Positions 14,132 through 23,454 of a stretch of DNA of 34,523 nt are shown in pieces. The stretch's first letter is position 1, and each line of letters starts with the position of its first letter. The notes beneath the pieces were generated by a model. The model was given only the letters and a program-made list of their open reading frames with translations. It did not search any database and was not told the DNA's origin. The translations under genes were made by a program, and so were the position numbers. This stretch comes from Microbacteriaceae bacterium (lineage in GTDB: Bacteria; Actinomycetota; Actinomycetes; Actinomycetales; Microbacteriaceae), in NCBI GenBank assembly GCA_009780695.1, contig WQZN01000024.1, forward strand, positions 1 to 34,523, in the 5' to 3' direction.

Positions 14132-15802
14132 CTACGCCACCACGCGCAAGACCTCATCGGTCGAGGTCCAGCCGCCGAGGCACTTCGCCCAGCCGTCCTC
14201 GCGGAGCGTGAGCATGCCCTGCTCGCGCGCGACCCTGCCGATCTCGGCACTCGAGGCGCGCGACACCGTGAGCTTCTCGATCTCCTCGGTGACCGGCATG
14301 ATCTCGTGCAGCGCCATGCGGCCCCGGTAGCCGGTGCCGGAGCACGCCTGGCATCCCACCGGCCCCCACAGCACGCCGCCGACCCCGTCGAGTGCCGCGA
14401 CGGGGAAGCCGAGCGCCTCGAGCATGACCGGGTCGGGCGCGATCTGCTGCTTGCAGCGCTCGCAGAGGCGGCGCGCGAGGCGCTGGGCGACGACGCAGTC
14501 GAGGGCGGAGGACACGAGGAACGGCTCGATGTCCATCTCGGTCAGACGCGTGATGGCGCTCGGCGCGTCGTTGGTGTGCAGGGTCGACAGCACGAGGTGG
14601 CCGGTGAGTGCGGCCTCCACCGCGATCTGCGCCGTCTCGTGGTCGCGGATCTCACCCAGCAGAACGACGTCGGGGTCGGAGCGCAGGATGCTGCGCAGCG
14701 CGCTCGCGAACGTGAGACCGGCCTTCGGGTTCACCTGCACCTGGTTGATGCCCGCCATGCGGTACTCGACCGGGTCCTCGACGGTGATGACGTTGATCTC
14801 GGGCTTCGAGACCGTGTTGAGCGTCGTGTACAGCGTGGTCGACTTGCCCGAGCCCGTCGGGCCCGTGACGAGGATCATGCCGTAGGGCTTCGTGTAGCTG
14901 CGCTTGAACACCTCGAAGTTGCGCGGCATCAGGTTGAGCTTGTCGAGCGACAGCGACGAACTCGTGTTGTCGAGGATGCGCATGACGACCTTCTCACCCC
15001 AGACCGTGGGCAGGGTCGCGACGCGGAGGTCGATCTTGCGGCCGCTGTGGCTCACCGACATCCGGCCGTCCTGCGGCTTGCGCCGCTCGGCGATGTCGAT
15101 GTCGCTCATGATCTTGAGTCGGCTGATGACGCCGTTCTGGATCGCCTTGGGCGCGCTCTGCATCTCGTGCAGCACGCCGTCGATGCGGTAGCGGACGCGC
15201 ACCTCGCGCTCGGCCGGCTCGATGTGGATGTCGCTCGCGTGGTCGGTGATCGCCTGGCTGACCAGCAGGTTCACGAAGCGGACGATCGGGGCGTCGTCGA
15301 CGTCGCTCTCGGCGTCGGCGGTGAGCTGCTCCTCCTTCGCCTGCTCTTCCTCGAGCGTGGCGGTCAGGTCGGAGAGCTCGCCGTCGGCGCGCAGATAGCG
15401 GTTGAACGCGGCCTCGAGGTCGGCGTCCTCGGCCATTACGAGCGTGAGCGGGCGGCCGGATGCCGTGCGGATGTCGTCGATCGCCGGCAGGTCTTCCGGG
15501 TCGGCCGTCGCGACCACCAGGTGGTCGCCGTCGAATCCGATCGGCAGCACGTTGCGGCGCTTGAGCACCGCCGGGTTGACGAGGCCGACCGCCTGGCGGT
15601 CGACCGGGTAGTCGGTCAGCTCGACGAAGTGCACGCCCGCCTTCGCGGCCTTCGCGCGCGCGAGCTGCGTGACCGTGAGGATGCCCTGGCCGACGAGCCC
15701 GTCGAGCGCCTCGGCCTCGGCGGCGGGGGTGGCCGAGATGAGGTCGAGGTGCTCGATGGGCAGGGCCCCGTGGAGGATCAGGATCTCCGTGAGGGACGCC
15801 AT
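14132..15802 (-). CDS. pilB: Pilus extension ATPase PilB (GspE family)
   Basis: A 556-residue ATPase that drives pilin insertion. An N-terminal MshEN/GspE-N domain (about 1-150) precedes an acidic linker. The motor has Walker A GPTGSGKST (314-322), Asp box TVEDPVEYR, Walker B DPDVVLLGE (376-384) and His box TLHTNDA. The zinc-binding tetracysteine of extension ATPases is C447, C450, C484, C487. The ATG is preceded by a perfect AGGAGG (15810-15815) at seven bases. It is the first gene of the pilus locus, followed by pilT after 17 bases. Size and motifs are normal. Confidence 0.97.
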   Translation of the reverse strand: MASLTEILILHGALPIEHLDLISATPAAEAEALDGLVGQGILTVTQLARAKAAKAGVHFVELTDYPVDRQAVGLVNPAVLKRRNVLPIGFDGDHLVVATADPEDLPAIDDIRTASGRPLTLVMAEDADLEAAFNRYLRADGELSDLTATLEEEQAKEEQLTADAESDVDDAPIVRFVNLLVSQAITDHASDIHIEPAEREVRVRYRIDGVLHEMQSAPKAIQNGVISRLKIMSDIDIAERRKPQDGRMSVSHSGRKIDLRVATLPTVWGEKVVMRILDNTSSSLSLDKLNLMPRNFEVFKRSYTKPYGMILVTGPTGSGKSTTLYTTLNTVSKPEINVITVEDPVEYRMAGINQVQVNPKAGLTFASALRSILRSDPDVVLLGEIRDHETAQIAVEAALTGHLVLSTLHTNDAPSAITRLTEMDIEPFLVSSALDCVVAQRLARRLCERCKQQIAPDPVMLEALGFPVAALDGVGGVLWGPVGCQACSGTGYRGRMALHEIMPVTEEIEKLTVSRASSAEIGRVAREQGMLTLREDGWAKCLGGWTSTDEVLRVVA

Positions 15803-16135
15803 GGACGTACCTCCTCGGGTAAGGGCACGCCTGGGCTGGCACTCCAGGGGTGGTGCGACGCCGGCGCAGGGAGCCGGCGGTGGTGCGGGGTTCGGTGCAG
15901 CCGAGGCGCGTCCGCCCCGGTCTTCGGCAGGCTACCCATGGGGACAACACCCGGGCCATATCCCTCTACAGGGGTGGAACGAGGGGTTTGGCGCGCACTT
16001 TGGGGGTGGGTGAGGGGCGCGGGCGGATGTCTGCGGAGACGGGTCGATTGTGCGGAGCTCTGCGCGACATCCCCACGCCGGATCGGCTCGTCTCCGCACT
16101 ATCGGCACGCGCATTGTGGGGAGCAGAGCGCAAGC
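15803..16135. other. 333-base gap upstream of pilB
   Basis: I see no gene here. It holds the AGGAGG of pilB (15810-15815) and a 7-bp GC hairpin with a 7-nt loop (CGCCGGC / GCCGGCG, 15859-15879) in the pilB leader. A perfect 10-bp inverted repeat with a 47-base spacer (TGCGGAGACG 16032-16041, CGTCTCCGCA 16089-16098) contains a nested 7-bp pair (GGATGTC 16025-16031 / GACATCC 16066-16072). The pilus operon promoter should be here, but I find no convincing -35/-10 pair. No clear terminator for the upstream signalling operon is seen beyond these dyads. Confidence 0.6.
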
Positions 16136-16579
16136 TCAGGGCAGGCGGGCGAGGACCCAGAGCGCCACGACGCCGGCGACGAGCGCCACGACCGCGACGA
16201 CGGTCACCGTGAGCGTCGCCCGACGGCGCCAGGTGCGGCGGTCGTCCAGCTGGTGAGCGACGACATCCGTCGCCGAGATGTCGCGCGGCGTGCGCTGGCG
16301 CACCCGCCACTCCGCGTCGAAGTCGGGGATCTCGGCCACCTCGACGTCCGCGCGCGGCCGATAGCGCGCGACCGTGCCGCTCGGGGTCTCGGGCGGACGG
16401 AACTCGAGCAGGTGGATGTCGGTGACCGGGGGCGCCTGCGGCGGAAGGGCGCGGCCGCGGAAGATGCTCGCCGCCGGATCGGGCGGCGGGGTGCGGCGGA
16501 CAGGGGCCGTGTCGTCCATGGTGCCGTGGCCCTCGGTGAGGACCGTGTCGTCATCGGCGAACGGGTTCTGGTCGGTCAT
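16136..16579 (-). CDS. Small tail-anchored membrane protein, possible kinase substrate
   Basis: A 147-residue protein with a cytoplasmic, Pro-rich N-terminal region and one membrane helix at the very end (about 120-143, followed only by ARLP), so it is tail-anchored. The N-terminus carries DDDTVLTEG (9-17), nearly the same as a stretch in the adjacent FHA protein. I infer that T12 or T15 may be phosphorylated by the operon's kinase. The ATG (16577-16579) overlaps the phosphatase stop (ATGA), making it the last gene of the signalling operon. I do not recognise a family. A longer open frame reading upstream is a shadow of the phosphatase gene. Confidence 0.75.
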   Translation of the reverse strand: MTDQNPFADDDTVLTEGHGTMDDTAPVRRTPPPDPAASIFRGRALPPQAPPVTDIHLLEFRPPETPSGTVARYRPRADVEVAEIPDFDAEWRVRQRTPRDISATDVVAHQLDDRRTWRRRATLTVTVVAVVALVAGVVALWVLARLP

Positions 16580-17427
16580 GCGGAGTCCGGGGCCGGGTCT
16601 TCGGCGGGGTCTCCGTCTCCATTCGCTTCGCTCAGTCGACCAGCGGGGGGTGCGTCGCTCAGTCGACCAGCGGGGGGTGCTTCGACATCCACGACGACCG
16701 CCGTCACGTTGTCGTGGCCGCCGTGCTCGAGCGCGAGGTCGATGAGGCGCTCGACCGCGCTCGCGGGGTCGGGGTAGGCGGCGAGCACCTCGAGGAGCGC
16801 GTCGTCGGGCACCTCGCCGTGCAGCCCGTCGGAGCAGATCAGCAGGCGCTCCCCCGGCTCGACCGGGCGCACCCAATAGTCGGCGGGGCTGTCGGGCGCG
16901 CCGACCGCGCGCGTGATGACGTTCTTGTGCTCGAAGTCCTCGGCCTCGTCCTGGGTGAGCAGCCCGGCGTCCAGCTGCTCCTGCAGGTACGAGTGGTCGA
17001 TCGTGAGCCGCTCGAAGCGCGTGCCGACGACGCGGTAGACGCGCGAGTCGCCGACGTTGACGACGAGCCAGTAGGGCTCGCCTTCGTGCCGCACCTGCAC
17101 CACTCCGGTCAGCGTGCTGCCCGCGCCGCGCCGCGTGCGGTCGCTGAGCGCCGTGACCGTGAGATGGGCGCGGTGCACGGCCGTCGCGACCTCGTCGGGG
17201 CGCACGTCGTCGCGGCCGACGAGGCCGGAGAACGCGCGCACCACGGCCGCCGAGGCGACGTCGCCGGCGTCGTGGCCGCCCATGCCGTCGGCGACGATGT
17301 AGACGGGGAACTGGGCGAGGTAGGAGTCCTCGTTGGCGCGGCGGTGACGGCCGACATCCGTGCCCGCGGCCGCGCTCAGCCCGGGCTCGACGTGCCGCGC
17401 CTCGTTCGTCGTCGGTGCCTCACGCAT
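16576..17427 (-). CDS. PP2C-family Ser/Thr protein phosphatase
   Basis: A 283-residue cytoplasmic metal-dependent phosphatase that should reverse the operon kinase. All PP2C motifs are present: RANED (30-34), VADGMGGHDAG (45-55), GSTLTGVV (103-110), NVGDSRVYR (124-132), LLICSDGLHG (195-204) and GGHDNVTAVVVD (236-247). The metal-binding aspartates D34, D47, D200 and D239 are intact. There is no membrane segment. The C-terminal tail (251-272) is PPAGRLSDAPPAGRLSE plus ANGDGD, two in-frame 9-residue units translated from a dispersed DNA repeat (copy B). It therefore lies outside the catalytic fold. The gene overlaps the FHA gene by eight bases upstream and the small membrane protein downstream (ATGA). 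Confidence 0.95.
   Translation of the reverse strand: MREAPTTNEARHVEPGLSAAAGTDVGRHRRANEDSYLAQFPVYIVADGMGGHDAGDVASAAVVRAFSGLVGRDDVRPDEVATAVHRAHLTVTALSDRTRRGAGSTLTGVVQVRHEGEPYWLVVNVGDSRVYRVVGTRFERLTIDHSYLQEQLDAGLLTQDEAEDFEHKNVITRAVGAPDSPADYWVRPVEPGERLLICSDGLHGEVPDDALLEVLAAYPDPASAVERLIDLALEHGGHDNVTAVVVDVEAPPAGRLSDAPPAGRLSEANGDGDPAEDPAPDSA
16615..16673. repeat. REP-like element, copy B (two units, inside the phosphatase gene)
   Basis: GCTCAGTCGACCAGCGG occurs at 16630-16646 and 16657-16673, a period of 27 bases, with GTCTCCATTCGC at 16615-16626. The layout is the same as copy A at 3347-3416. The period is a multiple of three, so the phosphatase frame is kept and the repeat is read as PPAGRLS(D/E) twice. 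In copy A the same DNA is read in another frame as PLVD-stop. Confidence 0.8.
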
Positions 17428-18598
17428 CGCGCACCACCTGCACCCCCAGCTCGCCGAGCAGGAACCGACCCGTCACGCTCGTGCGGTTGTGGGCCCCCAG
17501 CTCGCGCTCGGCGCCCGAGCCGGCGTCGACGACCCAGACGCCGTTCGTCGAGCCGAGGTCGGTGACCTGCCACTCGCCGTCGAGGAACTCGAGCGCGGCG
17601 TGCGTCGCCGACACCGAGGTCGCCGGGTCGGTCACCGTGATCAGCTGGGCGGCCGGGTAGAGCGGATGCCCCGCCGGGCGCCGCCCGAGGATCGCCACCG
17701 TGCCGACGAGCTCGACATGGGCGCCCGCGGTCGTCTCGACCGCCCAGCGCGGGCGGCGGCGGGTCGAGATCACCGTCTGGTCGAGCCCCCTGGTGAGGAT
17801 CGTGGCGTCGTCGTCCGGCACGGCGTCGCCCTGGGGGGCCGGCTCGGGTGCGGCGGTGCGGTCGAACAGCGCGGCATAGAGATCGGGGTCGAGCTGGTGA
17901 TGCGGGTACGACGCGGTCTGCGCCGGGGATGCCGGTTCGGGCGACCCGGTCGGGTCGACTGCCTCGGCGGGCCCGGTCGACCCGGTCTGCTCCCCCTGCC
18001 CCGCGGCGGCGCCGGCTGCGAAGAACTCGGCGAGCGGCGCAGACTGCATCGGCAGCGAGATCGAGTCGAACGTCGGCGCGGGGCGCGGGGCGTCGGCCAC
18101 CGGTGCCTCGTCCGGCACGGGGGCGGCCGCGGGGACCGGGGCAGCGGGCGGCGTCGTGCTGCGCGTGTTGTCGCCGCCGAGCGAGACGACCGGGGCCGGC
18201 CGCTGCTGCACAGACCACACGAGGGGCTCGGCGGCCCGGACATCCCGATGCTGCAAGCCGACGACGAGCGCCCAGAGCCACCACACGAAGACGGCGAGCA
18301 CGGTGTAGGCGCCGTTGTGCCCGAGGCGCTTGGTCACGCGGTGGCTCGCGATGATCAGCATGACCATGCCGACGACGTTGACGCCGGGGATGACGAGCGC
18401 CACGATCCAGTACTCGCTCAGGCCGCCGAGGCGGAAGAGGTTCGCCACGTTCGCGAAGGGGATCCACGCACGGCCCGGCGAGACGCCGAGCGCGTCGAAG
18501 ATGCCGCGCAGGCCGATCGGGATCACGACGAGCCAGACGACGAGCCCCGCGGCGAGGCCGCCCCACGCGAGCGCAGCGACGATGCTGCTCGGGTTCAC
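17420..18598 (-). CDS. Membrane protein with C-terminal FHA domain
   Basis: A 392-residue protein. Residues 1-110 hold about four membrane helices with a PGRAWIPFANVANLFRLGG loop resembling DUF5684-type domains. A Pro/Ala-rich linker follows (about 130-255), then a phospho-threonine-binding FHA domain (about 290-392). FHA hallmarks are ILGRRP, SVSATH and LGSTNG. Just before the domain is DDDATILTRG (262-271), a likely phospho-site. I chose the GTG at 18596-18598: it has GGAGG six bases upstream and overlaps the previous stop (GTGA). An ATG 63 bases further up would intrude deeply into the neighbour. It should bring phosphorylated partners, or its own phosphorylated linker, to the membrane. 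Confidence 0.88.
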   Translation of the reverse strand: MNPSSIVAALAWGGLAAGLVVWLVVIPIGLRGIFDALGVSPGRAWIPFANVANLFRLGGLSEYWIVALVIPGVNVVGMVMLIIASHRVTKRLGHNGAYTVLAVFVWWLWALVVGLQHRDVRAAEPLVWSVQQRPAPVVSLGGDNTRSTTPPAAPVPAAAPVPDEAPVADAPRPAPTFDSISLPMQSAPLAEFFAAGAAAGQGEQTGSTGPAEAVDPTGSPEPASPAQTASYPHHQLDPDLYAALFDRTAAPEPAPQGDAVPDDDATILTRGLDQTVISTRRRPRWAVETTAGAHVELVGTVAILGRRPAGHPLYPAAQLITVTDPATSVSATHAALEFLDGEWQVTDLGSTNGVWVVDAGSGAERELGAHNRTSVTGRFLLGELGVQVVRDA

Positions 18599-21117
18599 GC
18601 GCTGCCTCCTCCACGGGTTCCGAACGACCGCAGCGAGATCATCGCCCGCAGGCGCTTCCACCGCGGGAAGCCCGCGGCGAGTCGGGAGCGCTGCTCGTCG
18701 AGCCCCGCCCAGTACTGCTCCGCCTCGTCGGGCGTCGGGTCGAAGGCCCCGAAAACGGCCTCATCGGCGCCCGAGGCCAGTGTACGCATCCGCTGAGGGT
18801 CGGCTGTGCGCGCCGCGGCGGCGTAGACGGCGGCGGCCTCGACCCGGGTGCGCACGCCCGGGGCCGGCAGGCCCAGGTCGACGGCCGTGTCGACGAGCTC
18901 GTCCCAGCCGGCGGCCACCCGCGCCGCCGCCCCCGTGAGGGTGCGGCGCTCGCGCCGGCGTGCGGCCTTGACGATCGCGACGGCGAGGAGCGGGGCGAGG
19001 AGGACGAGCAGCACGGTCGCGATCTGGCCGCCGAGGCGCAGTTCGGGCATCCACGCCGCCACGCCCTGCTGGCCCTTGGGCGCGTGCCCGCTCGTCGGGT
19101 TGTCGCCGCCGGACGGGTTCGCCTCGGGCGGCGGCTGCACGGTCGCACCGCGCGGCTGCACGGGCGTGACGATGCGCGGCTGGCTCTGCGGGGTGTCGGT
19201 GCGGGCGATCGGGTTGCGGTCCTGCGGGGTGGTCGTGATCGGCACCCAGCTGCCGTCGGAGGCCTGCACCTCGACCCAGGCGGTGAGGTTCTTGCCCTGG
19301 CACACGCCATTGCTGCACGCGGGGATCGGCGAGCCGTCGGTGAGCGAGCCGTCGAGCGCGAAGCCGAGGACGACGCGGGCGGGGAAGCCGAGCGATTCGG
19401 CGATGAGCGCGGATGCCACCGCGAACTGCTCGTCGTCGCCCACGGCCGCCACGAGCTTCGCGTCGTCGGCGCCCGCACCGGCCGCCTTCTGCTGGTTGTC
19501 GAGAGCGGTGAACATGGCGCCGATGCGGTCCATCGACTCGCCCGCGAGGCTGCTCTGGAACGCCGCGGTCTCGGTGCGCCCCGACGCCCGCGCGACGTCG
19601 GAGAGCCAGGTCGCGGTGCCGCCCGTCGCCGCTGTCGGCTGGTCGAGCGCGTGGCTCAGGTAGCCGCGCGCCCGCAGCCGGTCGATGAGGGTCTGCAAGC
19701 CGGCCCCGCCGCTGCCCGCGTTCTGCTGCTGCACCCACGCGGTGAGACTCGCGGGGATGTCGTTCGTCGGCAGCACCGTGCCGCCGACGGGCTGGACGGA
19801 GCCGAGCTCCGGGGTCGACTTCGCGGGGGCGACGAGCATGGAGTAGACATCCCCCGGCTTCGGGTCCTTCAGCTCGGCGCCCGACTGCAGCGCCTCGTTG
19901 AAGTAGAAGCCGTCGGTGAGCGCGTTCGCGTCGGCGCCCTCGAAGGCGATCGCCCGCAGGTCGGCGGCGGTCGGCAGCCAGACGTCGGGCGTGCCCAGCC
20001 GCGCGAGATCGCCCATCGTGACGTCGAGCCGGGCGAGGCCCGCGGCCTGACGGCCCGCGCCGACGATCTCGGGGATGTGGCGGAAGGAGTCGTCGACGTC
20101 CGCGTCGCTGCTGAGCACCGTGAACTGCTGGCCGTCGTAGAAGCTCAGCGTCGCGAGGCGCAGGCGGCCGACGGCATCCGCATCGCCGCGATAGCTCAAC
20201 AGTGTCGCGCCGTAGGTGCCCGCGTCGAACGCCTTGCGATAGCTGATCAGCGGGCTGACATAGCGGCGCAGCACCGGCGTCGGGTCGACCGCGTCGCTCA
20301 GCACGTGCCGGCTGGTCGGCGCGAGCGCGGTCGACGAGAGCGGCACGGCGACGGCGAAGCCGACGATCACGACCGCGACGGCGCCGACGAGGCGGCGCAC
20401 CGTGCCGGCCACGGTGCCGCCCGCGCGGCGGATGCCGGAGGCCCGCGTCGCGGCCGCGACGGCGACGCTGCGCGCGTGCTGGGCGCGCCACACGAGGAAC
20501 CCGCCCGCGAGGCCGAGCGCGAGGATGCCGACGAGCATGTGCACCGCGCCGGGGATCTCGAGCCCCGCGACGACCCAGTGGCCGTCGCGCGAGGTGCCGA
20601 AGGCGACGGCGAAGGCCACGGGCGTGAGCATGATCGGCACGAGCGCGCCGTAGCCGCGCGCCCGATGGAACACGAGCGCGAAGGCCGCCGCCGTGCACAC
20701 GAGCATCGTGATGTACAGCGGCACCAGCAGCGTCTGGAAGGACCCCACGGGCGCCTGCACCGTGATCAGCTTGCGCCACGAGCCCACCGTCGCCGCGAGC
20801 AGGTCGCGATAGCTGAGCACGAAGTCGGCGCGCGAGGCGAAGGCACGCGGCACCGCGAGCGGCACGCCGAGCACGAGGTAGGCCGCGAGCACCGCCCCCG
20901 CGGTGGCCAGCCACGACCAGCGCCGCAGCCGGCCCGCGAGCGCGATGCCGCCGCCGAGCAGCACGGCGCCGCCGACCGTCACGAACATGTACGACGTCTC
21001 GTAGATCGGCCACGCGGCGAAGGTCGCGACCGCGGCGAGCGCCAGCACGAAGCCGCCGTCGACGACGAGCGCGGCGTCGAGCGCGAGGGCCGGGCGGCGG
21101 CGGGATGTCGTGCTCAT
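18595..21117 (-). CDS. TgpA-like transglutaminase-fold membrane protein, catalytic triad missing
   Basis: An 840-residue protein with N-terminal membrane helices (about six to seven within 1-260), an extracytoplasmic region, a transglutaminase-like core (about 535-635), a further helix near 700-725 and a cytoplasmic tail. The core is clear (EQFAVASALIAES, FPARVVLGFA, AWVEVQ, GSWVP). However, the usual catalytic Cys (G-x-C-E-x-F) is Asp562, the His (HAWVEV) is Thr612 and the Asp (VxxDPTP) is Thr628. It is therefore probably inactive and may act as a binding or scaffold domain. The ATG overlaps the DUF58 stop (ATGA) and its stop overlaps the FHA start. It corresponds to TGM of PFNA clusters. 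The upstream open frame is a shadow. Confidence 0.87.
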   Translation of the reverse strand: MSTTSRRRPALALDAALVVDGGFVLALAAVATFAAWPIYETSYMFVTVGGAVLLGGGIALAGRLRRWSWLATAGAVLAAYLVLGVPLAVPRAFASRADFVLSYRDLLAATVGSWRKLITVQAPVGSFQTLLVPLYITMLVCTAAAFALVFHRARGYGALVPIMLTPVAFAVAFGTSRDGHWVVAGLEIPGAVHMLVGILALGLAGGFLVWRAQHARSVAVAAATRASGIRRAGGTVAGTVRRLVGAVAVVIVGFAVAVPLSSTALAPTSRHVLSDAVDPTPVLRRYVSPLISYRKAFDAGTYGATLLSYRGDADAVGRLRLATLSFYDGQQFTVLSSDADVDDSFRHIPEIVGAGRQAAGLARLDVTMGDLARLGTPDVWLPTAADLRAIAFEGADANALTDGFYFNEALQSGAELKDPKPGDVYSMLVAPAKSTPELGSVQPVGGTVLPTNDIPASLTAWVQQQNAGSGGAGLQTLIDRLRARGYLSHALDQPTAATGGTATWLSDVARASGRTETAAFQSSLAGESMDRIGAMFTALDNQQKAAGAGADDAKLVAAVGDDEQFAVASALIAESLGFPARVVLGFALDGSLTDGSPIPACSNGVCQGKNLTAWVEVQASDGSWVPITTTPQDRNPIARTDTPQSQPRIVTPVQPRGATVQPPPEANPSGGDNPTSGHAPKGQQGVAAWMPELRLGGQIATVLLVLLAPLLAVAIVKAARRRERRTLTGAAARVAAGWDELVDTAVDLGLPAPGVRTRVEAAAVYAAAARTADPQRMRTLASGADEAVFGAFDPTPDEAEQYWAGLDEQRSRLAAGFPRWKRLRAMISLRSFGTRGGGSA

Positions 21118-22459
21118 GACGCCGCCTTGCGCAGCAGCATGCCGAAGTCCTCGAGCACGGGCACGGTGAGCACGCCGACCTCGCCGAGGCGCCGGTAGCT
21201 CGGCCGGGCACCGGGGTCGGCGACGACGGCCACGATGTGCACGGCCGCCTCGAACCGCAGCGGCAGCTCGCGCAGCCGCGCGCGATCGACGCTCGAGCCG
21301 CAGACCACGAACACGATCGAGAGGTCGCTCATGGCCTTCGCGGACATCGTGCAGACCTCTTCGAAGGGCATCGTCGCGCTCGAGCGCTCGACCGTCGCGA
21401 GGTCGTCGAGCAGGGTCGTCGGCGTCGTCACCGCGAGCGAGCGGATGGCGCGGACCGAGCGCTTCGCGACGCCGAGGATCTCGTCGCTCGCGACGACCGC
21501 GATGCGACGGCCGTCGCGCACCGCGCGCACCCCGAGCGAGCCCGCGATGCTGACCGCGAGCTCGTACTCGTCGTCGCTCGCGAACTCGTCCTCGTGCATG
21601 GCGAGCACGATCGCGAGACGGGCGCGCCGCGTCTCCTCGAACTGGCGCACCATCAGCAACCCGGTCTTCGCCGTCGACTTCCAGTGCACGTGGCGGCGGC
21701 CGTCGCCCGGCTGGTACTCGCGGATCTGGTGGAACGCGATGTCCTCGGCGACGATGTCGCGACTCGGCGTGCCCTCGAGGTCGCGCACGAAGCCGGAGCT
21801 CATCGACGGCACGGGCGCCGTGCGCGGGTGCACGTAGAGCCGGTGCACCTCGTCCCACGCGGCCTCGCGCTTGAGCGCGCCGAGCGGGTCGGTGCGGACC
21901 GTGGTGACGGGGCCGATGTCGATGATGCCGCGCCGCAGCGCGGGCACGATCAGCTCCTCGCCGTGGGTGTGGCCCGGGCGCAGCAGCGGGATCCAGACAT
22001 CCGTCAGCCCGCTGCCGACCGGCACGTCGACCCGGCTCGGCAGCTCGATGCGGCGCGACTCGTTCGTGATGGTGAGCGTGCCGCGCACCTCCGAGCCCGC
22101 CACGACGCGCTCGACCGGCAGGGTGAAGCCGACGCGGTAGGCGAGCGTGCCGGCGAGGAACGGCACCGCGATCACGAGGATCGCGGCCGCGGCGATGCCG
22201 ACGACGATGAACTCCGCCCAGCCGAGCACGAGACCGAGCGGCAGCAGCACGAGCACGCAGACGATGGCCAGCCACCCCACCGGGGTGACCGTGCCCGAGA
22301 CCTGCGACCACGCCGCGGACGCCGCCGCCTGCACCTCGCGCCACGAACGCACGGCCCACACGGCGAACCTCGTCCGGGCGCTGTACTGCTCGGAGAGGAA
22401 GTGGGTGCGGGTCGCGGTGCCGGTCGCGGTGGAGCCGGTCGTGGCGGTGGAGTCGACGG

Positions 22460-22463
<4 letters not shown>
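21114..22463 (-). CDS. DUF58 family membrane protein
   Basis: A 449-residue protein. An N-terminal cytoplasmic segment (1-60) precedes two membrane helices (about 62-82 and 83-105), then a beta-rich region and the DUF58 signature REYQPGDGRRHVHWKST (248-264). A vWA-like domain follows, including LAIVLAMHEDEF. DUF58 proteins are regular partners of MoxR ATPases and TgpA-like proteins in envelope-related operons. The start is GTG (22461-22463), sharing four bases with the MoxR stop (GTGA). The family is firm; the molecular activity is not known. Confidence 0.93.
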
Positions 22464-23425
<962 letters not shown>

Positions 23426-23454
23426 GGGTGGTCAGTCCTTGTCTGTCTCGTGGG

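Noticed and set aside
17420..18661. ATG start at 18661 for the FHA protein
   Set aside because: It overlaps the previous gene by 67 bases, while the GTG at 18598 has a strong ribosome-binding site and a GTGA overlap.
18595..21117. Calling the TgpA-like protein an active transglutaminase or protease
   Set aside because: The expected Cys, His and Asp positions are Asp562, Thr612 and Thr628, so an active enzyme is not supported.
18595..22359. A single 1254-codon minus-strand frame that would fuse DUF58-region sequence to the TgpA-like protein
   Set aside because: The first 400 codons are an out-of-frame reading of the DUF58 gene. A clean ATGA junction at 21114-21117 marks the true start.
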